In this document: positions 37,441-46,947 of the stretch, piece after piece | Position numbering within the stretch: the first letter of the stretch is position 1 | Layout: every line of letters begins with the position of its first letter | Assembly (NCBI GenBank): GCA_036500345.1 | Contig: DASYCE010000026.1 | Coordinates: 1-64,000 of the forward strand | Direction of reading: 5' to 3' | Length of the DNA stretch: 64,000 nucleotides | DNA from: Gemmatimonadales bacterium | Lineage (GTDB): Bacteria > Gemmatimonadota > Gemmatimonadetes > Gemmatimonadales > GWC2-71-9 | Position numbers and translations under genes: made by a program | The notes under the pieces: model-generated | Told to the model about the DNA's origin: nothing | What the model saw: the letters and a program-made list of their open reading frames with translations, nothing else | Databases searched by the model: none

Positions 37441-38996
37441 TATTGCGCCTCCACGTGGCCGGGGCCCGGAAGCGTTGCAGGCGGCAGCGCGGGCTGCACC
37501 ATCTGGACGTACGCCCGCGCGGCACCCTCGGTGCGACGCAGCAATGGCGCAGGATAGAGGCCGACCCAGATCATCGCCGCAATCAGCGGACCGACCACCG
37601 CCAGTTCGCGGAGATTGAGGTCGCCGATGCCTTCATTCGCCGGGTTGGTGAACCGGTTGAAGAAGACGCGCTGCGTCGACCACAGCATGTACCCCGCGGA
37701 GAAGATCACCACCGTCGCCGCGATCGCCACCAGGTACGGATAACGCCCGAACGAACCGAGGAGCACGAGGAATTCCCCGACGAATCCATTGAGACCGGGG
37801 AGGCCGATCGACGAGAACGCCGTGATCACAAACGCCGTCGCCAGGAGCGGTGTGACGCGAGCGAGGCCGCCGAAATCGGCGATCCGTCGCGTATGTCGCC
37901 GCTCGTACAGCATGCCGATCATGAAAAACAGCGCGCCGGTCGAGAGCCCGTGCGACACCATCACCACGATCGCTCCCTGCACGCTTTCGACGGTACTCCC
38001 CCAGATGCCCAGCATCACGAAACCGAGGTGGGATACCGACGAGTAGGCGATGAGACGCTTGAGGTCGGGTTGTACCATCGCCACCAGCGCGGCGTACACG
38101 ATCCCGATCACCGCCAGCGTGGCCATGACCATTCCGGTGGTCTTCGACAGGGCGAACATCGGGAAGAACGGGATCGCAAATCGGAGGAACCCGTACGTCC
38201 CCATCTTGAGCAGGATCACCGCGAGGTCGACCGATCCGGCCGTCGGCGCCTCCGTATGCGCGTCGGGAAGCCAGGTGTGGAACGGAAAGAGCGGCACCTT
38301 GACGGCGAAGGCGAGCGCGAACGCCACGAAGAGCCACGGCGCCCACGGCCCGAACAACTGCGCGTGCGACAGCAGATTGGTATACGAGAATGAATACACC
38401 CCCGTCTGCTGGCCGATCACCGCAACCATCCAGATGATCGCGACCAGCATCAGGAACGATCCGACGAAGGTGTAGATCACGAACTTCGTCGCCGCGTAGA
38501 TCCGGTTGCTGCTCCCCCAGATCCCGATCATGAAGTACATCGGAATCAGCAGCGTTTCCCAGAACATGTAGAAGAGGAAGAGATCGGTGGAGACGAAGAC
38601 GCCGAGCATCCCGGTGTTCAGTGCCATCAGGAGTGCGTAGAAACCGCGCTGCTTCTGGTCGACGCTCCGCCAGCTTCCCCACACCACGAGCGGCAGCATG
38701 ATCACCGACAACAGGACCATCAGGACCGACAGTCCGTCGATGCCGACCCGGTACCCGATACCGAACTTGGGGAGCCAGGTCACATCGGTGACGAACTGCA
38801 TCCCGGTCACCGTCGGGTCGAACGCCCACCAGAGGCCGATGCCGAGAAACAGTTCGGTCAGCGCCACCGCAAACGCGATGTACCGCGCGGCACGGACCGG
38901 CGAGAAGAGAATCGCCGGCATCGCCAGTACCGGGAGGATGAGCAGCACATGGATGATCCAGTGCGAATAGCTGATCGAGGCAAGGAATTGCGCCAT
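37440..38996 (-). CDS. nuoM: NADH-quinone oxidoreductase subunit M
   Basis: NuoM is the second antiporter-like pump subunit. The 518-residue protein shows MFWETLLIPMYFMIGIWG, KVPLFPFHTWLPDAHTEAPT and QPDLKRLIAYSSVSHLGFV, with the conserved Glu of helix 5 and the Lys residues of the discontinuous helices in place. It is separated from nuoL by 3 bp. Confidence 0.97.
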   Translation of the reverse strand: MAQFLASISYSHWIIHVLLILPVLAMPAILFSPVRAARYIAFAVALTELFLGIGLWWAFDPTVTGMQFVTDVTWLPKFGIGYRVGIDGLSVLMVLLSVIMLPLVVWGSWRSVDQKQRGFYALLMALNTGMLGVFVSTDLFLFYMFWETLLIPMYFMIGIWGSSNRIYAATKFVIYTFVGSFLMLVAIIWMVAVIGQQTGVYSFSYTNLLSHAQLFGPWAPWLFVAFALAFAVKVPLFPFHTWLPDAHTEAPTAGSVDLAVILLKMGTYGFLRFAIPFFPMFALSKTTGMVMATLAVIGIVYAALVAMVQPDLKRLIAYSSVSHLGFVMLGIWGSTVESVQGAIVVMVSHGLSTGALFFMIGMLYERRHTRRIADFGGLARVTPLLATAFVITAFSSIGLPGLNGFVGEFLVLLGSFGRYPYLVAIAATVVIFSAGYMLWSTQRVFFNRFTNPANEGIGDLNLRELAVVGPLIAAMIWVGLYPAPLLRRTEGAARAYVQMVQPALPPATLPGPGHVEAQ

Positions 38997-38999
38997 CGG

Positions 39000-40970
39000 T
39001 TACCTCACCAGCGAGCGGAGAATGATCACCGCACCCGCGACGAACATCGTGACATAGAATGTCGTCTGTCCGTTCTGCAACCGGGATCCGAGCCAGCCGA
39101 GCCCCTCGGCGACCCGTGCCGTCCCGCCGACACCGATGCGATCGACCAGGAAGGCATCGGCGGTCTGCCAGAGGACGCGACGCGACAACCACACGACCGG
39201 ATCAACCAGGACCTTCTGATAGATCTCGTCGACGTAATACTTGTGATACAGCAGCTTGGCCACTCCGTGCTCGGGTGGCGCACGATCCGGCGTGACGATC
39301 GCCTGTCGCTCGGTCACCATCGTCCCCGCGACGAGGCCGACGACCGCGGCAACGATCGCCAGTCCGATCAGCAGCATCCCGGTGGGCCCCTCCGCGCTGG
39401 GCGCCGGCCCCAGCGTTGCCCGCGCGACGGCGGTCACCGGCTCCAGCCAATGCTCGAGCCAGCTGTTCCCGCCCGCAAAGCTCGGCAGATTGACCAGGCC
39501 GCCGACGACGCTCAGCACGCCCAGCACCGCGAGCGGTCCCGTCATGAGCCAGGGCGCTTCGTGCAGATGTGACATGGCGCCTTCCGGGCCACGGAATTGG
39601 CCGAGGAACGTCATCGCCACCAGACGCGCCATGTAGTACGCGGTCATCAGCGCCGCGACCAGCCCCAGTGCCCAGCACACCATGAACACCGGGTTGTGCA
39701 TCCCCTGCGCGAATGCCGCGCCGAGAATCTCGTCCTTCGAGAAGAAACCGGCGAACGGCGGAACACCGGCGATCGCCAGCGTCGCGATCAGCATGAGCGT
39801 GAAGGTCCACGGCATCGCGCGACGCAGCCCGCCCATGTTGCGCATATCCTGTGCGTCGGCATGCGAGTGCGCATGGTGCAGGCCATGATGCATTGCGTGG
39901 ATCACACTCCCGGCGCCGAGAAAGAGGAGCGCCTTGAAGAAGGCGTGCGTGATCAGATGGAAGATCCCCGATGCGAACGCGCCGGTGCCCACGCCGAGGA
40001 ACATGTACCCCAGCTGCGACACCGTCGAATACGCCAGCACCTTCTTGATGTCGTACTGGCGAAGGCCGATGCTCGCGGCAAAGAACGCCGTGACCGCCCC
40101 GACCACCGCGACGACTTCGAGTGCGGTCGGCGCCAGCGCGAAGATCGCCGACGTGCGGACCACAAGGAACACACCCGCCGTCACCATCGTGGCTGCGTGG
40201 ATCAGCGCGGAGACCGGCGTCGGGCCCGCCATGGCGTCGGGCAACCAGACGTACAGCGGGATCTGCGCCGACTTGCCGGTGCATCCGAGGAAGATGCAGA
40301 GCGCGATCAGCAACACCATCCCGTCGCCCGAGTGGAAGACGGTGCCCACCTGGGCAGTGATGCCGCTGTAGTCGAGCGTCCCCAGTGTCCACCAGAGCAG
40401 GAACATCGCGATCAGCACGCCGAAATCGCCGATCCGGTTGGCGAGGAACGCCTTCTTCCCCGCGTCCGAGTTGGCGTCGACCTCGAACCAGAAGCCGATC
40501 AACAGGTACGAGCAGAGCCCGACCCCTTCCCAGCCGATGAACGACACCGGCAGCGACGCCCCGAGAACCAGCACCAGCATGAACGCGACGAAGAGATTGA
40601 GATACGAGAAATACCGCGCGTATCCCGGGTCGCTGTACATGTAGCCGGCGGAATACAGATGAATCAGGCCGCCGACGCCGGTGATGATCAGCATCATCAC
40701 GACCGAGAGATGGTCGACCTGGAAGGCAAGGTCGATCGAGAACCGAGGCGTCACCGGCAGCCAGTGCCAGAGCACCACCTGAATCGCCGTCTGCGAGCTC
40801 CGCGCGAGTTCGGCGAACACCGCGACGGTCACCGCGAACGCGGCGAGCATGACCCCGACCCCGACGTATGACGCGAGTCGCTTCGCGTCGGGGCGCCGGA
40901 GCGCAAGTCCCCCGTTGATCGCGGCGCCAAGGAGTGGGAAAGCCACCGCGAGCCAGACCAGTTGGATCAC
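39000..40970 (-). CDS. nuoL: NADH-quinone oxidoreductase subunit L
   Basis: NuoL is the distal antiporter-like subunit with the long lateral helix. The 656-residue protein shows FIGWEGVGLCSYLLIGFW, CTGKSAQIPLYVWLPDAMAG and DIKKVLAYSTVSQLGYMFLG, and a histidine-rich loop HAMHHGLHHAHSHADAQ near residue 360 that could bind metal but is probably just a loop. It starts with GTG three bases after nuoK. Confidence 0.97.
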   Translation of the reverse strand: MIQLVWLAVAFPLLGAAINGGLALRRPDAKRLASYVGVGVMLAAFAVTVAVFAELARSSQTAIQVVLWHWLPVTPRFSIDLAFQVDHLSVVMMLIITGVGGLIHLYSAGYMYSDPGYARYFSYLNLFVAFMLVLVLGASLPVSFIGWEGVGLCSYLLIGFWFEVDANSDAGKKAFLANRIGDFGVLIAMFLLWWTLGTLDYSGITAQVGTVFHSGDGMVLLIALCIFLGCTGKSAQIPLYVWLPDAMAGPTPVSALIHAATMVTAGVFLVVRTSAIFALAPTALEVVAVVGAVTAFFAASIGLRQYDIKKVLAYSTVSQLGYMFLGVGTGAFASGIFHLITHAFFKALLFLGAGSVIHAMHHGLHHAHSHADAQDMRNMGGLRRAMPWTFTLMLIATLAIAGVPPFAGFFSKDEILGAAFAQGMHNPVFMVCWALGLVAALMTAYYMARLVAMTFLGQFRGPEGAMSHLHEAPWLMTGPLAVLGVLSVVGGLVNLPSFAGGNSWLEHWLEPVTAVARATLGPAPSAEGPTGMLLIGLAIVAAVVGLVAGTMVTERQAIVTPDRAPPEHGVAKLLYHKYYVDEIYQKVLVDPVVWLSRRVLWQTADAFLVDRIGVGGTARVAEGLGWLGSRLQNGQTTFYVTMFVAGAVIILRSLVR

Positions 40971-40973
40971 GCG

Positions 40974-41270
40974 TCAGCCCTTGAGAAGATTGATGTGCGC
41001 CAGATCGACTGACTGGGTGTGCCGGAAAATCGCGAGAATGATCGCCAACCCTACCGCCGCTTCCGCCGCCGCCACCGTCATCACGAAGAAGACCATGATC
41101 TGTCCGCCCACGCCGTGCAACTGCGCCAGCGCGACGAAGCTCAGGTTGACGGCGTTGAGCATCAGCTCGACGCACATGAAGACGACGATGGCATTGCGCC
41201 GGATCAGGACGCCCGCGACTCCGAGCACGAACAGCACCGCCGACAGCGCCAGCGAAGGTCCCAGAAGCAT
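40974..41270 (-). CDS. nuoK: NADH-quinone oxidoreductase subunit K
   Basis: This is a 98-residue, three-helix membrane subunit with the two conserved acidic residues in [15 protein letters not shown] and [13 protein letters not shown] that help form the proton path. The ATG at 41270 shares a base with the nuoJ stop; a longer frame into nuoJ is rejected. Confidence 0.97.
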   Translation of the reverse strand: MLLGPSLALSAVLFVLGVAGVLIRRNAIVVFMCVELMLNAVNLSFVALAQLHGVGGQIMVFFVMTVAAAEAAVGLAIILAIFRHTQSVDLAHINLLKG

Positions 41271-41833
41271 CAGAGTTTCTTCTTCGCGAGGACGACCGCG
41301 CCGACGACCGCGGCCAGGAGAAGGATCGACGTGACTTCGAACGGAACGAGGTAGCCGGTAAAGAGTGGCTGCGCCACGCTGCCGACGGCGCCCTGCGCGG
41401 CCTGCGATGTTGCCAGCGCCGCACCATCGGGAAAGACCAGCGCCGGATTCGCCGTCCCCGGCATCGTCGAGATCTCTCCCGCCAGCCGCTGCGGTGTATA
41501 GGTGTGCAGCGTGACGAGCGTCGCGCCGAGCACCGCCGTAACACCGACACCGACCACCCACCCCGGCCACCGCTTCCACTCGCGCGGCACCTCCTCGAGG
41601 TTGAGCAGCATGATGACGAAGAGGAACAGCACCATGACTGCGCCGGCGTAGACCAGCACCTGGATCGCGGCGATGAACTGTGCCTGGAGGATCACGAAGA
41701 TCGCCGCCAGCGCGAACATCGTCGACACCAGCCAGAGCGCCGCCGACAGGGCGTTGCTCCGGGTGATGCACAGCAGCGCCGACCCGACCGACCAGACTGC
41801 GAAGATCCAGAACACTACCGCGGCGGTATTCAC
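41270..41833 (-). CDS. nuoJ: NADH-quinone oxidoreductase subunit J
   Basis: This 187-residue, five-helix membrane subunit has the conserved helix-3 motif [19 protein letters not shown], which holds the pi-bulge tyrosine of complex I. The GTG start lies one base after the nuoI stop. Confidence 0.95.
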   Translation of the reverse strand: MNTAAVVFWIFAVWSVGSALLCITRSNALSAALWLVSTMFALAAIFVILQAQFIAAIQVLVYAGAVMVLFLFVIMLLNLEEVPREWKRWPGWVVGVGVTAVLGATLVTLHTYTPQRLAGEISTMPGTANPALVFPDGAALATSQAAQGAVGSVAQPLFTGYLVPFEVTSILLLAAVVGAVVLAKKKL

Positions 41834-41834
41834 C

Positions 41835-42341
41835 TCACTCGCCCCGCGGATCGGAAGGATCCCACAGCGTCGACACCGGATGAGTCTGCGCCGAGAGCCG
41901 CTCCAGATCGTACACGAAGCGATCGCGGGAGTATTCGGAATTCTCGTAGTGCACGCCGACGTGAATCGCTTCTTCCGGGCACACTTCCTGGCAGTATCCG
42001 CAGAAGACGCAACGGAACTCGTCGATCTCGTAGATCAGCGGATACCGGTTGCCAAGTTCGTCCTCGCCCGGGACCAGCTTGATGCAGTTGGCGGGACAGA
42101 TCTGCGGGCAGAGCCCGCATGCGACGCACTTCGACCGCCCCTGCTCGTCGGTCAGCATCCGGTGCGTGCCACGCCACCGGGTCGAGATCCGCCAGTCGTC
42201 GGTGCTCTTCATCTCGGGGTACTGCATCGTCACCCGGGGCTGGAACATGTGCCGGAAGGTGAGCGCCATCCCCTTGAGCGTCGCGCGGACGTACGACACT
42301 TCCTTCTCGGGACGCTTGAGGACCTTCACGCCGATGGCCAT
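41835..42341 (-). CDS. nuoI: NADH-quinone oxidoreductase subunit I
   Basis: NuoI is the ferredoxin-like subunit with clusters N6a and N6b. The 168-residue protein has the two motifs CVACGLCPQICP and CVFCGYCQEVCP. The ATG at 42341 shares one base with the nuoH stop; an in-frame stretch upstream lies inside nuoH. Confidence 0.97.
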   Translation of the reverse strand: MAIGVKVLKRPEKEVSYVRATLKGMALTFRHMFQPRVTMQYPEMKSTDDWRISTRWRGTHRMLTDEQGRSKCVACGLCPQICPANCIKLVPGEDELGNRYPLIYEIDEFRCVFCGYCQEVCPEEAIHVGVHYENSEYSRDRFVYDLERLSAQTHPVSTLWDPSDPRGE

Positions 42342-43576
42342 CAGGCCGCTCCTTCGCGAATCGCGCGCCGGGACCGCGCTCGCGGTGCGACGCCGCGCAC
42401 CACTCGGCCCCGATCGAGCAGGAAGAAGAAGAGCCAGCCGAGGAAGAGGTTCAGCGCGAAGAGCGCGAGGCCAAGCGCCCTGGGGTCGGTCCACCCGAAT
42501 CCGCGCTCGACCACCTCGATGGCGATCGCCGTGACCATGATGTAGCCGAGTGACAGCGGGAGCAGGAGCTTCCACCCGAGTGCCATCAGCTGATCGTACC
42601 GGAACCGCGGCAGCGTCCACCGGATCCACATCACGAAGAAGATCCAGAAGAACGTCTTGACGAAGAAGACCGCACCGGTCACGATCGCCTGGATCAGGCC
42701 GCCCTGCTCGTCCCAGTGCGTGAAGGGAATGTCCCACCCGCCAAAGAAGAGCGCCGCCACCATCGCCGACACCGTCACGATGTGCGCGTATTCGGCGATC
42801 ATGAAGAGCGAGAACTTCATGGCGCTGTATTCTGCGTGATAGCCTGCGACCAGTTCCGATTCCGCCTCGGGCAGATCGAATGGCAACCGATTCGTCTCCG
42901 CGAATCCCGAGATCAGGAAGACGAAGAACGACAGGAAGACGGGGAAGATGAACCAGAGCCCGTGCTGCTGCTGGGTGATGATCTCGCTGAACGAGGCATT
43001 CCCCGACAGGAGCAGCACCGGAATCAGCGACATCCCCATCGCCACTTCATATGAAATCAGCTGTGCGCTCGCGCGCAGACCGCCGAGGAGCGAATACTTG
43101 CTGTTGGATGACCACCCCGCGAGTGCCACGCCGTAGACGCCGAGGGACGAGAACGCGAGGATGAAGACGAAGCCGATCGGCAGGTCGGCGACCGACATCG
43201 GCATCAGCCCATGATACGAGATGGCGCCGATCACCGGCCAGGTGACGTCGAAATTCACCATCAGCGGTGCCGCGAGCGGGATGACCGCAATCAGCATCAC
43301 CGCGGGGATGAACGAGAGCGCCGGCGCCAGAAGAAAGAGGACCTCCGTCGCCGAGCCGGGGCGCGTCTCTTCCTTGATGAAATTCTTGATGCCGTCGGCT
43401 GCGGGCTGGAGGATCCCGAACGGCCCGACCCGATTGGGGCCCGGGCGATTCTGCATCCACCCTGCCACCTTGCGCTCCATCAAGGTGAGGAGCGCCACGC
43501 CGACCATCACCATCGTGAAGACAATCAGCAGCTTCAGGATGGCAAGGAGGAGAAATCCTTTTTCGAGCGGCGTCAC
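42341..43576 (-). CDS. nuoH: NADH-quinone oxidoreductase subunit H
   Basis: NuoH forms the quinone chamber at the arm junction. The 411-residue protein has QNRPGPNRVGPFGILQPAAD, KNFIKEETRPGSA and the acidic loop EAESELVAGYHAEYSAMKFS. It ends with a basic tail (RARSRRAIREG) after a last helix, longer than in E. coli. Its GTG overlaps the nuoG stop. Confidence 0.96.
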   Translation of the reverse strand: MTPLEKGFLLLAILKLLIVFTMVMVGVALLTLMERKVAGWMQNRPGPNRVGPFGILQPAADGIKNFIKEETRPGSATEVLFLLAPALSFIPAVMLIAVIPLAAPLMVNFDVTWPVIGAISYHGLMPMSVADLPIGFVFILAFSSLGVYGVALAGWSSNSKYSLLGGLRASAQLISYEVAMGMSLIPVLLLSGNASFSEIITQQQHGLWFIFPVFLSFFVFLISGFAETNRLPFDLPEAESELVAGYHAEYSAMKFSLFMIAEYAHIVTVSAMVAALFFGGWDIPFTHWDEQGGLIQAIVTGAVFFVKTFFWIFFVMWIRWTLPRFRYDQLMALGWKLLLPLSLGYIMVTAIAIEVVERGFGWTDPRALGLALFALNLFLGWLFFFLLDRGRVVRGVAPRARSRRAIREGAA

Positions 43577-45135
43577 GTCGTGGCCTCCTGGCGCTGACCG
43601 ATCGTCAACCCGCCAAAGCCGAGATCACGATACGTCACACCCGCAAAGGGAGTGAGCGTGCTGAACGCCTCAGAAGCAGTGGACGGCACCTGTCGCCCGC
43701 CACCGCCGCGGAGCCACGCTTGTGATGCCGCCCACCACGCGGGCCGTGCCATTCCCGGTGCCGATCGCGCCGGCAGCAACCGCTGCGCCCGGCCGTCGCG
43801 ATTGACATAGACCCCCTGCTCCTCGACCATCGTCGTGATCGGCACCACGACCTCGGCGTTGGCGAGTCGCGGGTCGGGGACCGTCGCGAAATGGACGACG
43901 CGGCGCGCGCCGGCCAGTGCGGCGATGTCGCCGTCATCGAGCGCGACGTCGGCCACCAGCACCAGCGGCGCCCCCTGCAGGCGCGCCATCGTCTCGCCCC
44001 AGTCCGATCCCATGCCGAGGAGGCGCCCCCCCTCGAGGTTGGCGGCGCGCTCCCGGCGCAACGCAAGATTCGGAATGGAGCCGATCGGCGCTTCGTCGCC
44101 AAGCGGCACCTTCATCGCGGCGCTGCGCGGACGCTCACCTGCGAGGCGCAGCAACCAGCCGATCGATTCGCACGACGCGCGACCACCGGCCAGCACCGTG
44201 ATCCCGCCCTCGGCTTCGAGGACCAGCGACGCGATCCGGTCGAGTGCCACGTTCCAGTCGCAGGCCTGGAAGCGGTCGCCGTCGCGAACCAGCGGCGCTT
44301 CGACCCGATCGCCGCGATTCATCCAGCGATAGTCGGCGCGGCCGGTATCGCAGATGAAGTGCCGGTTGACATCGAGGTTCGGACGCGGGCGCAACCGCAC
44401 CACGGAGCTGTCACGCGTGTCGACCGTGATGTTGCACCCCTGGGTGCACCCCGGACAGATCGACGCCGTCTTGTCGAGATCCCAGGCGCGCGCCTTGTGC
44501 AGGAAATCCTTCGAGAGGAGCGAACCGACCGGACAGAGATCGACGACATTCCCCGACCACGGATGGTCGAGTCGTTCCGACTCGTCGATCCCGATGAACG
44601 CCCGGTCGCCGCGCTCGCAGACTTCGAGGACGCCGTCCTCCGCCACGCTATCCATGAAACGGACGCATCGCGTGCAGAGAATGCAGCGGTTCGGCACGTA
44701 GAGCACGTCGGGGCCGAAGTCCTCGACCGGCGCGTATCGCTTGGCGTAGTCCGAGTAGCGTGTCCCGGCGCGCCCTTCCTGATAGACGAAGTCCTGCAAC
44801 TCGCATTCACCGGCCTGATCGCAGATCGGACAGTCGAGCGGATGATTGATCAGCAGGAATTCGAGCACCGCCTTGCGGGCATCGAGCGCCACCTGCGACG
44901 TCACGTGCACCACCTGGCCGTCGGCGACCGCCGTCACGCACGCCGGCATCAGCTTCGGTGCCTTCTCCACTTCGACGAGGCACATCCGGCACACCGCCGG
45001 CGACGGCAACGACGGGTGATAGCAGTAGTGAGGGATGAGCACCCCCGCCTGCTTCGCCGCGTCGATGATCATCGTCCCTTTCGCCACCTGGATCGGGACG
45101 CCATCGATCGTGACCGAAACCATCGCATCGGTCAT
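43573..45135 (-). CDS. nuoG: NADH-quinone oxidoreductase subunit G, short form with N7 cluster motif
   Basis: NuoG carries several iron-sulfur clusters. The 520-residue protein shows the 2Fe-2S ligands (CYHPSLPSPAVCRMC), the His-Cys cluster motif (HPLDCPICDQAGEC), the 4Fe-4S motif CILCTRC with a later CPVG, and a complete CX2CX3CX27C set (CPGCTQGC ... FICDTGR), the ligand pattern of the off-pathway N7 cluster. It is much shorter than the roughly 780-900 residues of E. coli or Thermus NuoG, having lost much of the molybdopterin-oxidoreductase-like domain. Start ATG 45135 lies 4 bp after nuoF. Confidence 0.93.
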   Translation of the reverse strand: MTDAMVSVTIDGVPIQVAKGTMIIDAAKQAGVLIPHYCYHPSLPSPAVCRMCLVEVEKAPKLMPACVTAVADGQVVHVTSQVALDARKAVLEFLLINHPLDCPICDQAGECELQDFVYQEGRAGTRYSDYAKRYAPVEDFGPDVLYVPNRCILCTRCVRFMDSVAEDGVLEVCERGDRAFIGIDESERLDHPWSGNVVDLCPVGSLLSKDFLHKARAWDLDKTASICPGCTQGCNITVDTRDSSVVRLRPRPNLDVNRHFICDTGRADYRWMNRGDRVEAPLVRDGDRFQACDWNVALDRIASLVLEAEGGITVLAGGRASCESIGWLLRLAGERPRSAAMKVPLGDEAPIGSIPNLALRRERAANLEGGRLLGMGSDWGETMARLQGAPLVLVADVALDDGDIAALAGARRVVHFATVPDPRLANAEVVVPITTMVEEQGVYVNRDGRAQRLLPARSAPGMARPAWWAASQAWLRGGGGRQVPSTASEAFSTLTPFAGVTYRDLGFGGLTIGQRQEATT

Positions 45136-45139
45136 CGCA

Positions 45140-46447
45140 TCACACTCCCGCCATCGCGACTGCCGGTGATCCGCTCAGGTACGCGTCGAAATCCGCCCGG
45201 AACTTCTTGATTCCGCTCACCACCGGTGCTGCACACGAGTCGCTCAGCACGCAGATCGTCCGGCCGGTCATCTGTTCGGAAAGTTCCAGCAAGAGGTCGA
45301 GATCCGACGGTTTTGCCTCGCGCGCCAGGATCCGCTCGAGGATTCGCGTCGTCCACGCCGTCCCCTCACGACAGTTGGTGCACTGCGCGCAACTTTCGTG
45401 GGCATAGAAGCGGGCGAGGCGCATGATCTGGTAGACGAGGTCGGTGGAGTCATCCATGACGATCATCCCCCCGGAGCCCAGCATCGATCCCTTGGCGACA
45501 ATTCCTTCATAGTCGGTGACGCAATCCTCGACTTCATCGGGCGTCATGATCGGCACCGATGAGCCGCCGGGGATCACCGCCTTGAGCGTGCGTCCCGGCC
45601 GCATCCCGCCGCAGAGATCGTAGATCAGGTCCTTCATCGGAAAGCCGAGGGTGATCTCGTACACACCGGGCCGCTGCACGTGACCGCACACCGAGATGAG
45701 CTTCGTGCCGGTGCTCTTCGGGTTGCCGAGGCAGAGCTTGCTGTACCACTCCGCACCGCGGTTGATGATGTGCGGCACGGCCGCGAGCGTCTCGACGTTG
45801 TTGATCGTCGTCGGCTTGCCGAACAGTCCCGCGACCGCCGGGAACGGCGGCTTGATCCGCGGATTTCCTCGCCGCCCTTCGATCGAGTTCATCAGCGCCG
45901 TCTCTTCGCCGCAGATGTACGCCCCGGCGCCGCGATGCAGCACGATGTCGATCCGTTTTCCCGATCCCATCGAGTTCGCGCCGAGCACACCAGCCGCGTA
46001 CGCCTCGGCAACCGCTTCGCGCATCACATGAAACGGCTCGGTGAATTCGCCGCGAATGTAGATGTAGCACGTCTCCGCGCGCATCGCGAGCTGCGCGATC
46101 GCGCACCCCTCGATCAGGGCGTGCGGTGTCCAGCGCATGATCTCGCGGTCCTTGAACGTTCCCGGTTCCGATTCGTCGGCGTTGCAGCAGAGGTAGTGCG
46201 GCTTGCCGTCGTCCTTCGGCATGAACGACCATTTCACGCCGGTCGCGAAGCCCGCGCCACCGCGACCACGCAACCCCGACGCCTTCACCTCGTTGACGAT
46301 CTCGTCGGGGAGCATGCTGACTGCGCGCTTGAGTGCGGTGTAACCACCGCGTTCGACCCACCCGGCGTAGGTCCGCGCCTTCGGGTCGCCGAAGTGCGTC
46401 GACAGGACGGCGGTCTCGCGCGGATGAATCGGGGTCGGATATCCCAT
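45140..46447 (-). CDS. nuoF: NADH-quinone oxidoreductase subunit F
   Basis: NuoF binds NADH and FMN and cluster N3. The 435-residue protein has GRGGAGFATGVKW, the NADH-binding GAGAYICGEETALMNSIEG, and the 4Fe-4S ligands in ESCAQCTNCREG with the fourth Cys in DSCA. It shares one base with the nuoE stop. Confidence 0.97.
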   Translation of the reverse strand: MGYPTPIHPRETAVLSTHFGDPKARTYAGWVERGGYTALKRAVSMLPDEIVNEVKASGLRGRGGAGFATGVKWSFMPKDDGKPHYLCCNADESEPGTFKDREIMRWTPHALIEGCAIAQLAMRAETCYIYIRGEFTEPFHVMREAVAEAYAAGVLGANSMGSGKRIDIVLHRGAGAYICGEETALMNSIEGRRGNPRIKPPFPAVAGLFGKPTTINNVETLAAVPHIINRGAEWYSKLCLGNPKSTGTKLISVCGHVQRPGVYEITLGFPMKDLIYDLCGGMRPGRTLKAVIPGGSSVPIMTPDEVEDCVTDYEGIVAKGSMLGSGGMIVMDDSTDLVYQIMRLARFYAHESCAQCTNCREGTAWTTRILERILAREAKPSDLDLLLELSEQMTGRTICVLSDSCAAPVVSGIKKFRADFDAYLSGSPAVAMAGV

Positions 46448-46947
46448 CAGCTGTACCGGGCCAGAATGGCGGGAACGGTCTCAGGCGTGACCGACTCGAT
46501 GAAGTCGTCGTCGATCAGGATCGGCGTCACGAAGCCGCATGCGCCGAGACATTCGACCTCAATCACCGTGAACCGGCCATCGGGACTCGTCGCGCCGAGA
46601 TCGCCACAGCCGGTCTCCGTGACCAGCGCGCGCGCCACATCCTCGGCGCCGCACATCCCGCACGGCGACGTGGTGCACACCTGGATGAAGTGGCGACCGA
46701 CCGGATGGGTGTGATACATCGTGTAGAAGGTCACGACGCCGCGGACGTACGCCGCAGTCAGGTCGAGCTTCTCGGCGACTTCGCGGATGGCATCCTCCGA
46801 GATCCACTCGCGCGCTTCCTGCACCAGCCAGAGCGCCGGCAGCAGCAGCGAGCGCTTGTCGGGGTACATCGGATAGAGCGACTCCAGCTTCGCAAGCGTC
46901 GCCCCCGTGAAGACCGGCTCATGCGGTGCAGTGTGCGATTCGTTCAC
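46447..46947 (-). CDS. nuoE: NADH-quinone oxidoreductase subunit E
   Basis: NuoE is a thioredoxin-like 2Fe-2S protein (cluster N1a). The 166-residue protein shows CTTSPC and CLGAC, the four cluster ligands. The GTG at 46947 overlaps the nuoD stop (GTGA); the long upstream frame is inside nuoD. Confidence 0.96.
   Translation of the reverse strand: MNESHTAPHEPVFTGATLAKLESLYPMYPDKRSLLLPALWLVQEAREWISEDAIREVAEKLDLTAAYVRGVVTFYTMYHTHPVGRHFIQVCTTSPCGMCGAEDVARALVTETGCGDLGATSPDGRFTVIEVECLGACGFVTPILIDDDFIESVTPETVPAILARYS

Noticed and set aside
39202-41550. Long minus-strand frame of nearly 800 codons across nuoL, nuoK and nuoJ
   Set aside because: It is an Arg-rich out-of-frame shadow; nuoL, nuoK and nuoJ in the other frames are clear complex I subunits.
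41835-42737. Extended NuoI with about 130 extra N-terminal residues
   Set aside because: The extension is an out-of-frame reading of nuoH; ATG 42341 gives the typical NuoI.
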